Positions 8,740 through 17,673 of a stretch of DNA of 26,355 bases are shown one piece after another. Location: assembly GCA_003427395.1 (NCBI GenBank), contig BFEA01000157.1:1293107-1319461 (forward strand). Reading direction: 5' to 3'. The position numbers were made by a program, and so were the translations under genes. Positions within the stretch are counted from its first letter, which is position 1; every line of letters begins with the position of its first letter. Source of the DNA: Chara braunii (taxonomy: Eukaryota; Streptophyta; Charophyceae; Charales; Characeae). The notes beneath the pieces are model-generated. The model was given only the letters and a program-made list of their open reading frames with translations. It did not search any database and had not been told where the DNA came from.

Positions 8740-8787
8740 AATGGACCTAAGCTATATTCTTCTCTCGATCTAATCTCAAATGGACCT
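8740..8787 (-). mobile_element. 30-bp SINE-tail insertion with 9-bp repeats
   Basis: AATGGACCT flanks a 30-bp segment (8749-8778) on both sides (8740-8748 and 8779-8787). The segment contains the 16-mer GCTATATTCTTCTCTC, identical to the tail motif at 1572, 1765 and 1968, in the same orientation. The simplest reading is an extremely 5'-truncated SINE copy with its target duplication, nested in the hAT-like element. Confidence 0.6.
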
Positions 8788-9034
8788 TTCTCCACTACAT
8801 GTATCTGGACAGACTGTCAGGCAAGATACTTCCGGACTGATAACTCACCTTATGTACAAACCAACAAACAGAAAACGCTCCGCCTCCACGAGCTGAAAGC
8901 TGGAACCATAACTATTCTGCTGTCGAGTTATACTCTGGAAGAGCCATAACTTCTGGCAAGGACCTCCTCCTATTATATCTGGTTCAGCTCGTGGGGTATC
9001 AATATCAAATGACACACTCCACGAAGTGCTCCAG

Positions 9035-9084
9035 CCACGGGGGGGTTGGATAAGTGAACTTGCTTACTTGACCCCTCCCCGTGG
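9035..9084. repeat. Imperfect hairpin CCACGG...CCGTGG
   Basis: CCACGGGGGGGTT (9035-9047) can pair with ACCCCTCCCCGTGG (9071-9084) with minor mismatches across a ~23-base loop. It lies inside the hAT-like element. Confidence 0.6.
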
Positions 9085-9174
9085 AAGCCATAGTTGCTTG
9101 AATATGTCAATAATAACCCCCTGCCCCCCTCTGGAAGCCCCCTGAAAAATATTGCACCTTGAAATTTTATTGCG

Positions 9175-9209
9175 GATTCCGACAGCTCTTGAAGAGCGCA
9201 GTCGGAATC
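9175..9209. repeat. Strong two-part hairpin
   Basis: GATTCCGAC (9175-9183) and GTCGGAATC (9201-9209) are exact reverse complements. Inside them CTCTT (9086-equivalent at 9186-9190) pairs with AAGAG (9192-9196) around one base. It precedes a 17-A run, within the hAT-like element. Confidence 0.8.
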
Positions 9210-9356
9210 TGCCGGAAAAAAAAAAAAAAAAAAGAAGATATTTGGGCACTTTTTTTACCCCCTTGGCCTGGTCCGGCTCCGGTTGGACCGGGGTAGCTCA
9301 ACCGGCCGGTTGCCGGCTCAGCACCGGTGTAAACTTAAAAAAAAAAAAAAGAGAGA

Positions 9357-10139
9357 GAGAAAAGAAAGAAAGGTATATGAAGGTCAGGTACTGCAACGAT
9401 CTTCTGCCACTCCACTGCATAGCGGCCATACTTTCTTGCATCATAGCAAGTACTAAGAAGTTAAGAACCTTGTTGGAGGCAGCCCTCGCCAGCTTCTTGA
9501 CTATGAAATGTGTTTTCCAGCTGTTTGCACTTGGTCCCAGGTCAACTTGGTGTGCAAATCGCTTGGTTTGACGCCACGGTGCTGCGGCAGATTGGTAAGC
9601 CACGACCGGCAGTCGCCTGTGGACTTGCAATGCGCGCAGATGATGAAAAGCTCAGTTGGCCCATGGTGAGAAAGATAGCCCAATGGTGAAAGAGTTCCTT
9701 CCACCACTGTGTTGCAATAGCCTTGTTCTAGTCGTCGAAGAGTAGAACATTCTCCATCTCAGCAGCTTGTAGTAGCCACTTGAAGAAGACAATGCTGGAT
9801 GTTGCCGCGTATTTTGCTTAAATTGCCAGTGCATTGCCCAGGCAAAATTATTCCGAAAACTTCGCGAAAAGTTTAATGGCTCCTGGCTGCCAGACCAAAA
9901 TGGCTGGCACCGCCAGCCAGACAAAAAGAAAAAGCGCCGCACTGGCGTCCCGGCGAAGCTTGGCGCGCAGGTTGAATCTGCGTCCGCAGAAAGAGGCTCG
10001 CAAAGTCTGAATTCAACGCTTGCAATTCTTTGCTCAGCTCAAACTTGGCCTGCTCATTGCGATTTGGTGCTTTTACTGAAACAGTTTGCAACTTCTGGAG
10101 GCGGTGCTTGAAGGAGATTCGGTCAGCTGAAGGTGCCAT
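9357..10139 (-). pseudogene. Decayed gag capsid region, minus strand
   Basis: Minus-strand frames with shifts give gag-like text. The 10139 frame starts MAPSADRISFKHRLQKLQTV, with a helical, Gln/Lys-rich character. Toward 9378 come SNKVLNFLVLAMMQES and, in another frame, YAVEWQKIVAVPDLH, resembling the helix-rich capsid core of plant and algal gypsy gags. At least three frameshifts and several stops are needed, so it is inactive. The coding trace ends at poly-A (9337-9350) next to the hAT-like insertion, then resumes near 8116 toward the knuckle at 7500. Confidence 0.45.
9901..9919. repeat. Perfect 8-bp hairpin TGGCTGGC/GCCAGCCA
   Basis: Arms at 9901-9908 and 9912-9919 around ACC. A sister hairpin, TGGCTGG...CCAGCCA, lies at 10539-10557. 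Both follow AAATGG contexts in the same gag remnant. Confidence 0.8.
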
Positions 10140-10183
10140 GTTGATGGTGTGCTTCCACTGTCTGCAAACAAACTAAGAGGTTG

Positions 10184-10847
10184 TCAAGGCATCCAGGATG
10201 CAAGTACACAGTGTCCTGATTGTCTTTGAGTTGCTTCAATCTTTGGCCTGGGGGTAGATATGTTCCTGCTGCTGGACATAGGTCTGCAAGAGTTGGGAGA
10301 GAATGCCAGCGGTGGGATTTGCTCTGTCTTGTGCAATGTGTCCCTCAGCGGCAACTCTTTCGCACCAGCCTTGGAGGCGCTTCCGAATAGCGGACTCGCC
10401 TTCAGACAATAAGTTTCTAGCTTCTTGCCACTTTTATCACTGTTCCTGATTAAACCCACCAGTACTTTTTCCAGCCATTTTCTCCGCGGCAGCCATGCAC
10501 GCGCCACAACTTTTGGCACACAAACTACTGGAGCTAAATGGCTGGTGGCGCCAGCCACACTCCGGTTCATTTTTTTGGGTGCACCGGGGGGAACAAGTAC
10601 TGGTGGTTTAAGTACCTCCTTAATGTCAGTGTCGCTCTGCTTGTATACAGCGGCCCGTACCACTGCTGCCTCCTCTTCTTGTTGTCTCTTTGGGCTGTGA
10701 CAGCCAGGTCCCTCTACCACTGAAAATCAGCTGCCAATTGCGCCATGCGTGCGATGTTGGTTTCTGCTGACTCACCAGGTAGATCTCAAACCTGGTCTGA
10801 GTAGCCAGTGCCTTCTTAGCAGCCTTGGTCTTGGATTGGCCACCCAT
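10184..10847 (-). pseudogene. Possible gag N-terminus, minus strand
   Basis: The minus-strand ATG at 10845-10847 has an ACCATGG context, a strong eukaryotic initiation setting, and opens MGGQSKTKAAKKALATQTRF, a basic start. After a frame change, 10720-10184 gives 178 codons with a Pro-rich PPVLVPPGAPKKM stretch and no recognised domain. Position and strand fit the start of the gag whose later parts lie at 9.4-10.1 and 7.5-7.9 kb. The assignment is inference. A host hypothetical gene is possible but less likely given the frame breaks. Confidence 0.35.
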
Positions 10848-10887
10848 GGTTCACTGCAGAGGCGTGCAGACTCATCATCCGACTGTT

Positions 10888-11160
10888 GACGTGGCTCTGC
10901 TGGTCTGGCATCAAACAGATGATGTGGCACTGCTGATGTGGCACCTGATTGCTGATGTGTTACTGCTGACCTCGCATCAGACTGCTAACATGGGACTGCT
11001 GACGTGGCATGAGACAACTGATATGGCACTGCTGACCTGGCATCAGACTGCTGATGTGATGTGGTGCTGCTGACCTGACATCAGACTGATGATGTGATGT
11101 AGTGCTGTCACGCTGACCTGACAGCTGGCTGCTAACGTGGCACAATGGCATGAGTGCCTG
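10888..11160 (+). repeat. 33-bp minisatellite
   Basis: Five contiguous 33-bp units (10888-10920, 10921-10953, 10954-10986, 10987-11019, 11020-11052) follow the plan GAYGTGGCACTGCTGACNTGGCAYCAGACTGCT. The units then become irregular to about 11160. Since 33 is a multiple of three, the plus strand encodes an 11-residue repeat (ADMALLTWHQT type), but there is no sign of a real gene. Confidence 0.92.
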
Positions 11161-11445
11161 AGGACGTGTCAAATCGCAGTTGTTTGTGGTGTGGAAAACG
11201 ATATCACTTACGAATGGTGAAAGTCAGCTATGGCACCAGAATGTGACCAGAAGAGGAGAACCAGATGAGGTTGATGATAAGGGACGGTAGGCCGGGGCGA
11301 ACATTCATAAATCGGGCAGCATTTCCCCAACCCCATGCGGTCGAAACGAGCAACCAAAGAGAGAATTTGACTGAGGGGATAATAAAAAAAATGCAACTTG
11401 ACCATAACTGAATTTCCGAAATGGACAAAATAATAACAAAAACAA
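11161..11445. other. Spacer between minisatellite and ACCN array
   Basis: No gene or repeat recognised. Short minus-strand frames run in from the adjacent tetranucleotide array and have no independent support. Confidence 0.5.
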
Positions 11446-12500
11446 TCCACCAACTCGACCGACCAATCCATCAACCGACCAGCATAACCAAGCAACCCAT
11501 CGACCGATCCACCCACCTACCCACCCACCCACAAGCCAACCACGGACCAACCCACGGATCGGCCAACCAACCAACCAACGAACCAAACAACCAACAAATT
11601 AACAAACCAACCAACCGACTGACCTACGAACCAACCAATGGACCGACCAACTAACCAACCAACCGATTCACTGACCAACCAACCAACCAATCGACCGACC
11701 AACCAACCAGACCAACCGACCCACAAACCAACCGACCGACCAACCCACAAACCAACCGACCGACCAACCCACCAACCAACCCACCAACCAACCCACCACT
11801 CCACCAACCACTAACCACTAACCACTAACCAAAGCTATCAACCCACAAACCAACCCCACAAACCCCACCAACCAACCAAGCAAACAAACAAACAACCCAC
11901 AGACCGACATGACTGATCGACCGACCAGCCGACCAACTGGCCAACCAACCGACAGACCGACCCACCCACCACCCACCCCCCGAACCAGCCAACCAATGAC
12001 CAGCCGTTCAACCAACCAACCAGCCAACGACCTGCCGACCGGCTGACCAGCGGACCACCCACCCCCCGAACCAACCAATCAACAACCGGCCGGCCGATGT
12101 AGCGGCTGATCAACCAGCCGATTGCCAGACGACCTGATTGGCCAACCGACCGACCAGCTGACCGGCCAGCTGACCGACCAGATGACCGACCAGATGACCG
12201 GTGGGTAAACTGACCGACCAGCTGACCGGCTGACCCACTGACCGACCCACCCACCCACCGAACCCCCCCATGAATGACCTGCCGACCGACTGACCTGCCC
12301 CCCGATCGACCCGCCGACCGGCCAACCCACCAGCCCACAGACCCGCCAACTGACCAACCGGCCCCCAACCAAGCCTACCAACAACCAACCCAGCCACTGA
12401 CCGACACGCCCCGTGGCTGAGCCAACCACCGACCGACCCCTCCACCGACCAACCCCCCCACCAACAAACCCACCCACCAACCCACCCACCCACCCACCAC
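11446..12500. repeat. ~1.05-kb degenerate (ACCN)n tetranucleotide array
   Basis: The plus strand is built of ACC followed by any base (AACC, GACC, CACC, TACC), with C-rich tracts such as CCACCCACCC. The minus strand is NGGT with frequent GG pairs every 2-4 bases. Seven overlapping minus-strand frames of 86-176 codons (VGWLVGRSVG type) are by-products of the repeat and should not be annotated as proteins. Confidence 0.97.
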
Positions 12501-12590
12501 CCCGCCAACCAATCTATTTATCTATCAACCAACCAATCTATCAATCTGTCTGTCTATCTGCTATCTAGCAATCTGTCAATCTACCAATAT
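12501..12590. repeat. Degenerate (ATCT)n tract
   Basis: The ACCN array passes into ATCT/GTCT/ATCA tetranucleotides (for example CTATTTATCTATC and TGTCTGTCTATCTG), so the period is kept but the base composition changes. Confidence 0.85.
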
Positions 12591-12606
12591 GTATTCCCAA
12601 TTGGAT

Positions 12607-12618
12607 GCTTCGATACCA
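12607..12618 (-). promoter_or_regulatory. Possible primer-binding site, minus strand
   Basis: Minus-strand TGGTATCGAAGC resembles the plant retrotransposon site complementary to initiator-Met tRNA (TGGTATCAGAGC) at 10 of 12 positions. It is preceded by a potential LTR terminus, ...GCATCA. The plus-strand element's own site at 15724 is TGGTATCGGAGC. If genuine, it starts the minus-strand element whose gag ATG is at 10847, with both repeat arrays in the leader. No second LTR has been identified. Confidence 0.35.
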
Positions 12619-14674
12619 ACTGATGCATGCCCGGAGTGAGCCGTTGGCGATTCAAGTCCACTCACCAATATGGAGAAGAGATGCAATGTGACACAGTGGA
12701 AGACTCAAATCAGTTAGGACTGACTGACGATGAAGCAGAAATGACAATGTGACTCAAATGCAACCTGACACCCACTGGGAGAGATCCAAACATAGAACAG
12801 ACTTCCGCTGCAATCGAAAACAAAGCAAATGGGATAAGACTGGACTGACAACAGACAAAAATGCATGTACACGTGGACTCAGAACAGAGAAAATACTCAC
12901 ACGCAATTGAAAGCAAAGCAGACTGAATAGGCTGGACTGAGAATAGACAAGACACAGGCACACGGGGTTGTGGGCAGCTGCCGCTGAACCACAATCAATG
13001 TGGGCAGCCTTGTACGTGCGAGGCATAGTAAAGGGGGAGCTGCAAGAACAAATGGAACGCCTGCCTCAAGGAAAACCAATAAACTGTCTGATTTCAAGAT
13101 TGCTCAAATGTTCGACTGTCTCAACTCAAGTGCTCTCATGGTCTGCAATAGGACAAAAGCTGCTTCAATTCTGAATCTACTCATCTGGGTGGAATTGGGG
13201 CTGTTGTGAGGGAAATTTAAAACACACCTAGACTCAGAGCACTCAAAATACAACATGCCAGTCTGGGAACCTACTCCCCAAGGCCCTCAAAATCGGTTGG
13301 GGTACCTTGGCAAGGGTCTGGGCGGCCAAGTGCTGCCCTAGAACATGTCCAGCTCCTAGCCTGGAGTGGGAGGCCCTCAGCATTCTGCTGCCTCATTAGA
13401 ACGAATGAGCATTTGAACAGGCTCACAAAGTTCATGAGGTGTGCAATTATCAGGGAGCAACGTACAGGTAATGATGATACCTGAGCGCTGAAGAAGAACA
13501 GAGGAGCATAGGGCCTGAAAGCCTGGAAATTGGAAGCAGCAAAATTCATTTATGTTATTCTCCTCGGACAAGGGCCTGCCCCAGTGGGCTGGGCCCCACA
13601 TGAGGTATTTGGGATTGGTCCGTGCTGGAAAAATGAAAATCCTGAAATAGCCAATGCCCACTGCATCCACTTCAAAGAATGCCCAAACCACTCAAGTGAA
13701 GGCCGTGAAAGGGCTCAATCAGACTGCAAATGCCCACCACCACCGGCTTTACCATCACAGGGAATGGCCCACCACCACCATAGGGACTGAGTTCAGGGTC
13801 TTGCTCCCCGGTTTTGGGGCTAGCCACTCTATTTGGAGCAGTTGGAGGCCTAGTTGTTTAGCCTGACGAAAAACACTCCGCCAGCCAGATAGAAAACAAG
13901 TCTTTTATAGCTCTGCCAGTAGTACCACAGGAATGGGGAAAATCAGATAGCACTATTTGTCAGTGGCGTGCGGCATGAAAACGTGATGATAGCACCTCTG
14001 CTTCCAAAGACGGATGCTCGCATGTGCTTCACCTAGATCTTTCCGCATTTGTATTGCAAGTCTGTTATGTGTCAGGCTGAGAAGAAAACGCTCTCATCAC
14101 CTCGAACAGGAGGCAGATTGAAGAACCATTCTATAGTTTCTGAGTTTTATGGGGCTCTGAGGAAAGTCGAGGAAATCGTAGCGGCCCGATTAGGGACACA
14201 GTGGGCCGATTTTCCTCAAGCAAACTACAGCAGGTTCACATTGTGTAATGCCCTGGTGATATGCCACAGGTACTGATCATCTTAAGCCGCGAATGTGACT
14301 GATCAGCTTCTGAAGCACAATCCATGGGCAGTTTCAATTTGTGACCTGCTGAGAGAAGAGAGTCTAAGTTCCACTGAATATGAAGGGAAGGAATGAGACA
14401 CACCTTTCAAGAACCCCAAGGTTGTTGAAGATGCATGATAATGAGTCGTAAAATGTGTTTGATTGTCCTTAGAACTATCATTTGGCTGCAACGTATGGGA
14501 GAGTCAACATTTTTTACTACTGTCCGTGATGAATTCCACTTGTACGACTTAAATTTTGTCAAGATGTGCAAAATGCCAAAAACGCAAAGAATCTTTAAAT
14601 GCACTCGTTGTGTTAATTTGATAATCACATACAGGCCCGTGCACCGAGCAATTTATTCCATAGATCGGTAATTG
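12619..14674. other. Old repeat-derived DNA, no gene
   Basis: No domain recognised in any frame. The motif TGCATGCCCGGAGTGAGCC (12624-12642) recurs with changes at 6678-6696. Segments 12969-13033 and about 13166-13255 recur near 3331 and 3664. The left part may be an LTR of the minus-strand element. The bases 14663-14674 form the left flank of the Ty3/gypsy insertion. Its target duplication cannot be tested because the matching right LTR end is missing. Confidence 0.45.
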
Positions 14675-15720
14675 TGAAAGGCCTTCCACGATTCAGACCC
14701 CAAATTCGGGTCTCAGGGTCAGAGGCCTGGTTAAGAGAGACCGAGCATGTCAAATTCAGAAAAGTCACAATCGGGCACCTCAGGAGTCCAGTCCAACAGG
14801 AACCCAGTAAACAGTCACATCTTAGGGGCAAGAGTCACGTCTCAGAATGAAAAGTCATATTGAAGAGTCACATCCCACGAGTAAGAGGGCAGTAAGAGTC
14901 ATGTCCCAGAGGCAGGAGACAGTCCACAGTCAAAAGTCATGATCACAAATGAAAAGTCATGACCCAAAAGCCCAAGCAGCAGCAGACCCATGGAAATTTG
15001 GGAAGGTTCCAGGCCTTGACATTCAGAAGCAGACAGGCCGTGGGGATGTGGTACCGGAACCAGTCAGGCCCCAAGAAGCAGAGGCTGGCACGAGTTGAAG
15101 TGCATTCCAAGACTACAAAAGGACTGGCCAGCCTACCATTCAGGCAGATGCTCGTTCACATCAGTGTGGAAGTGCTTGTGCACTTGTGCGCTAGTGTGGG
15201 AGCTGCGCTATGCCAGAGAGCAGTGCTGAGGGAGATGAGAGAGAGGAAGTAGGCGCTGGCAGGGAAGAAGGCAGCCATAGCTGCGCCAGCACCAGGAAGC
15301 AATTTAGTTAGTAGTTAGTAGAAGTAGATCAGTGAGTAGTATTCAGAGTTGATCCTCATGTGTGTGTTAGTAGTAGGGAGTGCGCATGTGAGAGAAGAAG
15401 AAGACTGTGGAGAGTGAAGACCAGAACCATAAAGTGAGAGAGAGATAAGAGAGAGAAAGAGTGAGCTATAGTTGATACTTACCTGAAGAGTGTTGAACTT
15501 GGTGTTGGTAGCAAGCGCTGATGAGCGCAGATGCTGAGACTCTTGATGATAGAAGAAGACTTGTAATCTTGTTGAGCAGTTGAACTCTTGATCCTCTCTT
15601 TTTAACCTGGTTATGATAATTGAGCTGCGCTATCTGCTCTACTACACATCTATGTGCAAAGTGTGACATGCATGCTAGTGTGAGCACTCAATCGTGTGAT
15701 GATCTCTGAGGCTCATTGCA
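14675..15720 (+). repeat. 5' LTR
   Basis: Starts TGAAAGGCC and ends CATTGCA, giving the usual TG...CA ends. The start is fixed by alignment with the 3' LTR at 23764, where the flanks diverge. The end is fixed by the primer-binding site three bases downstream. The LTR normally carries promoter and polyadenylation signals. The 15,380-15,470 stretch is GA-rich with repeated GAGAGA, but I could not place a TATA box or cleavage site with confidence. Confidence 0.85.
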
Positions 15721-15723
15721 ATT

Positions 15724-15735
15724 TGGTATCGGAGC
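15724..15735 (+). promoter_or_regulatory. Primer-binding site (initiator Met tRNA)
   Basis: TGGTATCGGAGC differs at one base from the plant consensus TGGTATCAGAGC, complementary to the 3' end of tRNA-iMet. It lies three bases after the LTR end, as expected. In replication the tRNA primes minus-strand cDNA here. The identical copy at 4570-4581 belongs to the duplicated segment. Confidence 0.85.
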
Positions 15736-16604
15736 TACACTCGTTACACTCACTGGAGTTCACTGGCAAGCATAAGGCCGGCGAGAGAAGTAGTTTTGAG
15801 GAGGAGAGAGAAAGTGGTGAGGGATCTGGAGGGAAGAGTGCAGAAGAAGAAGGGGCTTGAGTGGAGGATTACGTACCTGATTGGAGTGGCACTGGAGCGC
15901 GGAGCGTATGTGGAGCTTCATCAGTGGACGACATATCAGAGAAGAACCTCTGCCTCCATAAGACCTGTTCGCATGCTGATTGTGTGTGTGCTAGGTACCT
16001 TCCCATAGTCCTGGTGGTCGCTGCTGCTGTCTGGTCGAAGTCGTGGACAAGTCGTCAACATCAGCAGGATAGCAGTTGAGGTCTAAAGGGGGTTGTTGAT
16101 TGGTGTTGGGCTCAAGCTACGAAGTAGAGTCAGACTGTCTTGGGATTCGGTGAATAGCAATTTTGGCAGGTTGTGGTCTAGTCTGCAACAAAGTGTTAGT
16201 ATACTTCGAATGTGAGTTGAGTCCATCCAGTCAGCACTCGTAAAAAAAAAAATCCAGCCAGGCAGCGTTTAATATAAAATTGAACTCTGAAGAGCAGCGA
16301 ACAGCTGAGAAATAATAATTAAAAAAAAAAAAAACTAAGACAGATCCCAACCAATTAGAAGTAGTTGATTAGGATCTGGGCGGTCTACTAGCTGGACGAA
16401 TGGAGGTACTCCTGTGCTTGTTCCACCATGGATGACTACCCCATGTATGGGATGGTGGCATCGTCCACCTAGTAGACCGCCCAGATCCTAATCAACTACT
16501 TCTAATTGGGGCAACTATTCCAGCTCTTCTTCCCTCTAGTCATGTATGGGATGGTGGCATCGTCCACCTAGTAGACCGCCCAGATCCTAATCAACTACTT
16601 CTAA
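15736..16604 (+). other. Retrotransposon leader region
   Basis: Lies between the primer site and gag. Short frames here (15796-16008, 15861-16079) have no recognised domain and overlap each other, so I do not call genes. Two A-runs (16243-16252, 16321-16334) are followed by a foldback and a 99-bp tandem repeat. The whole stretch is duplicated at 4582-5450. Confidence 0.6.
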
Positions 16605-16608
16605 TTGG
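16351..16608. repeat. 40-bp foldback with duplicated right arm
   Basis: The 40 bases 16351-16390 (starting CCAATTAGAAGTAG) are the exact reverse complement of 16470-16509 and again of 16569-16608. Pairing continues a further ~14 bases with mismatches. The right arm lies in a 99-bp tandem duplication (16442-16540 and 16541-about 16637). An RNA leader could thus form either of two alternative long hairpins. The same array is at 5197-5454 in the duplicated segment. Confidence 0.9.
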
Positions 16609-17647
16609 GGCCACTATTCCAGCTCTTCTTCCCTCTTGGCTTCAGGAGGATGTGCACCTCCCATATGATGATGAGATCCGGAACGGTGAAGCCCGGACTC
16701 TCTACTACAGAGCAGGCTGAGGTAGATCGCCACCTGGTCGAGACGAAGAAAGAAAAAGAAGAGAAAAAGAAACAAAAAGAGGAAGAAGTAAAGAAGAAAG
16801 CCCAAGTAGAGGAAGAGAGAATAAAAAAAGAATTAAGAGAGAAGATGGAAAAACAGCTGCAGGAAGAATTGAAGCGTATTGAAGAAGAGGAAGAACGCGA
16901 AGACGAAGGGGAAAGGTTAATCAGACATCAGACTGAAAGAGGAGAGAGTAGCCAGTCTGGCGGAATTTCTACTATGCAGTTAGAAGCATTGGACTGGTTA
17001 GGGTAGTATGGATATAAAGGTGAAATGGTTGTGGAAACAGACGAGGAGAAATATTACTTTATTGCAAAATTGGTTGCAGTTAAAGATGAAGCAGAAAAAG
17101 AACTGTTGGAAGAAAAATGGGCAGAGTTACATAATAAAATGCTGGCAGCAAAAAGGCAAGAAATGGAAGAAAAGAGAAAAATGCAAGCAGAGGGGGAGAG
17201 ATTCAAAGTGAATTACGAGAACAAAAAGAGAAACAAACAGCTACTAAAGAACGACTCTCCCTCCTAACTGAGACTGTTCTCCACACCAAGCAAGAGTTCG
17301 CTGCGTTAAACAAGACCGTGTAGAAAATTGAGCACCATCAGTTCGAATTTGAAGGAGTCTGGAACACATTCCTGCAGAGATCTGCCCAAGAGATAGACCA
17401 ACACATGAAAGCGTATATTGAAGAACTGGATGAGCAGATCAGCAAAAAGTTTACTCCCGCCATAATTGCGGAAATCATCCGTGGCGGTGGAGGAGATGGA
17501 GATGGAGATGGAGATGGAGATGGAGATAGAAAGAAGAAGGGGATGCAAAGAGAAGAAGCGGAGGAGACTAAAAAGATAAAAGTGAAGGTTCCGTGGACTT
17601 ACGCAGGTAAGAGAGAGAAAGCATTTTCCACTGGCAAGCAGCAGTAA
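16605..17647 (+). pseudogene. gag N-terminal coiled-coil region, broken
   Basis: The frame from 16605 encodes a very Glu/Lys/Arg-rich segment (EKEEKKKQKEEEVKKKAQVE onward) typical of a long coiled coil. It stops at TAG 17004-17006, continues in the same frame to about 17206, shifts frame, meets a stop near 17321 and continues to 17647. The later part includes IEELDEQISKKF, then a GD-repeat (GDGDGDGDG at about 17490-17528) from a GGAGAT hexanucleotide repeat. No start codon is secure. The first ~100 bases read better in another frame (EDVHLPYDDEIRNG), implying an early frameshift. Gag coiled coils usually serve assembly. Confidence 0.65.
17487..17528 (+). repeat. GGAGAT hexanucleotide repeat in gag
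   Basis: Seven near-perfect copies of a GGAGAT/GGAGGA hexamer encode alternating Gly-Asp. Copy number in such tracts changes easily. It sits between the coiled-coil and capsid-like parts. Confidence 0.85.
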
Positions 17648-17673
17648 AAACTCACCTGTATGGGCAGAGGATT

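Larger units (their letters stand above)
8125..9326. mobile_element. hAT-like non-autonomous DNA transposon, 1,202 bp
   Basis: The 8-bp sequence GTGTAAAC occurs directly outside both ends (8117-8124 and 9327-9334), the target-duplication length of hAT elements. The left end starts CAGGGCTGGTCC, a typical hAT terminus. The right end, reversed, starts CGGTGCTGAGCC, an eroded match at 8 of 12 positions. Both subterminal regions are rich in GGACCGG/CCGGCCGG words, as hAT transposase-binding regions often are. No transposase frame exists. It interrupts the minus-strand gag remnant. Internal structure includes CTTAAG sites and several hairpins. Confidence 0.6.

Noticed and set aside
9258-9350. A second SINE with A-box-like TAGCTCAACCGG and a poly-A tail
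   Set aside because: No B box follows, and the segment is better explained as the right end of the hAT-like element with its 8-bp flank.
11517-12508. Long minus-strand frames rich in VGWLVGRSVG
   Set aside because: They are translations of the ACCN tetranucleotide array in several overlapping frames, with no start context or domain.
15796-16079. Leader frames of about 70 codons as genes
   Set aside because: They overlap in two frames, have no domain, and sit where a retrotransposon leader is expected.
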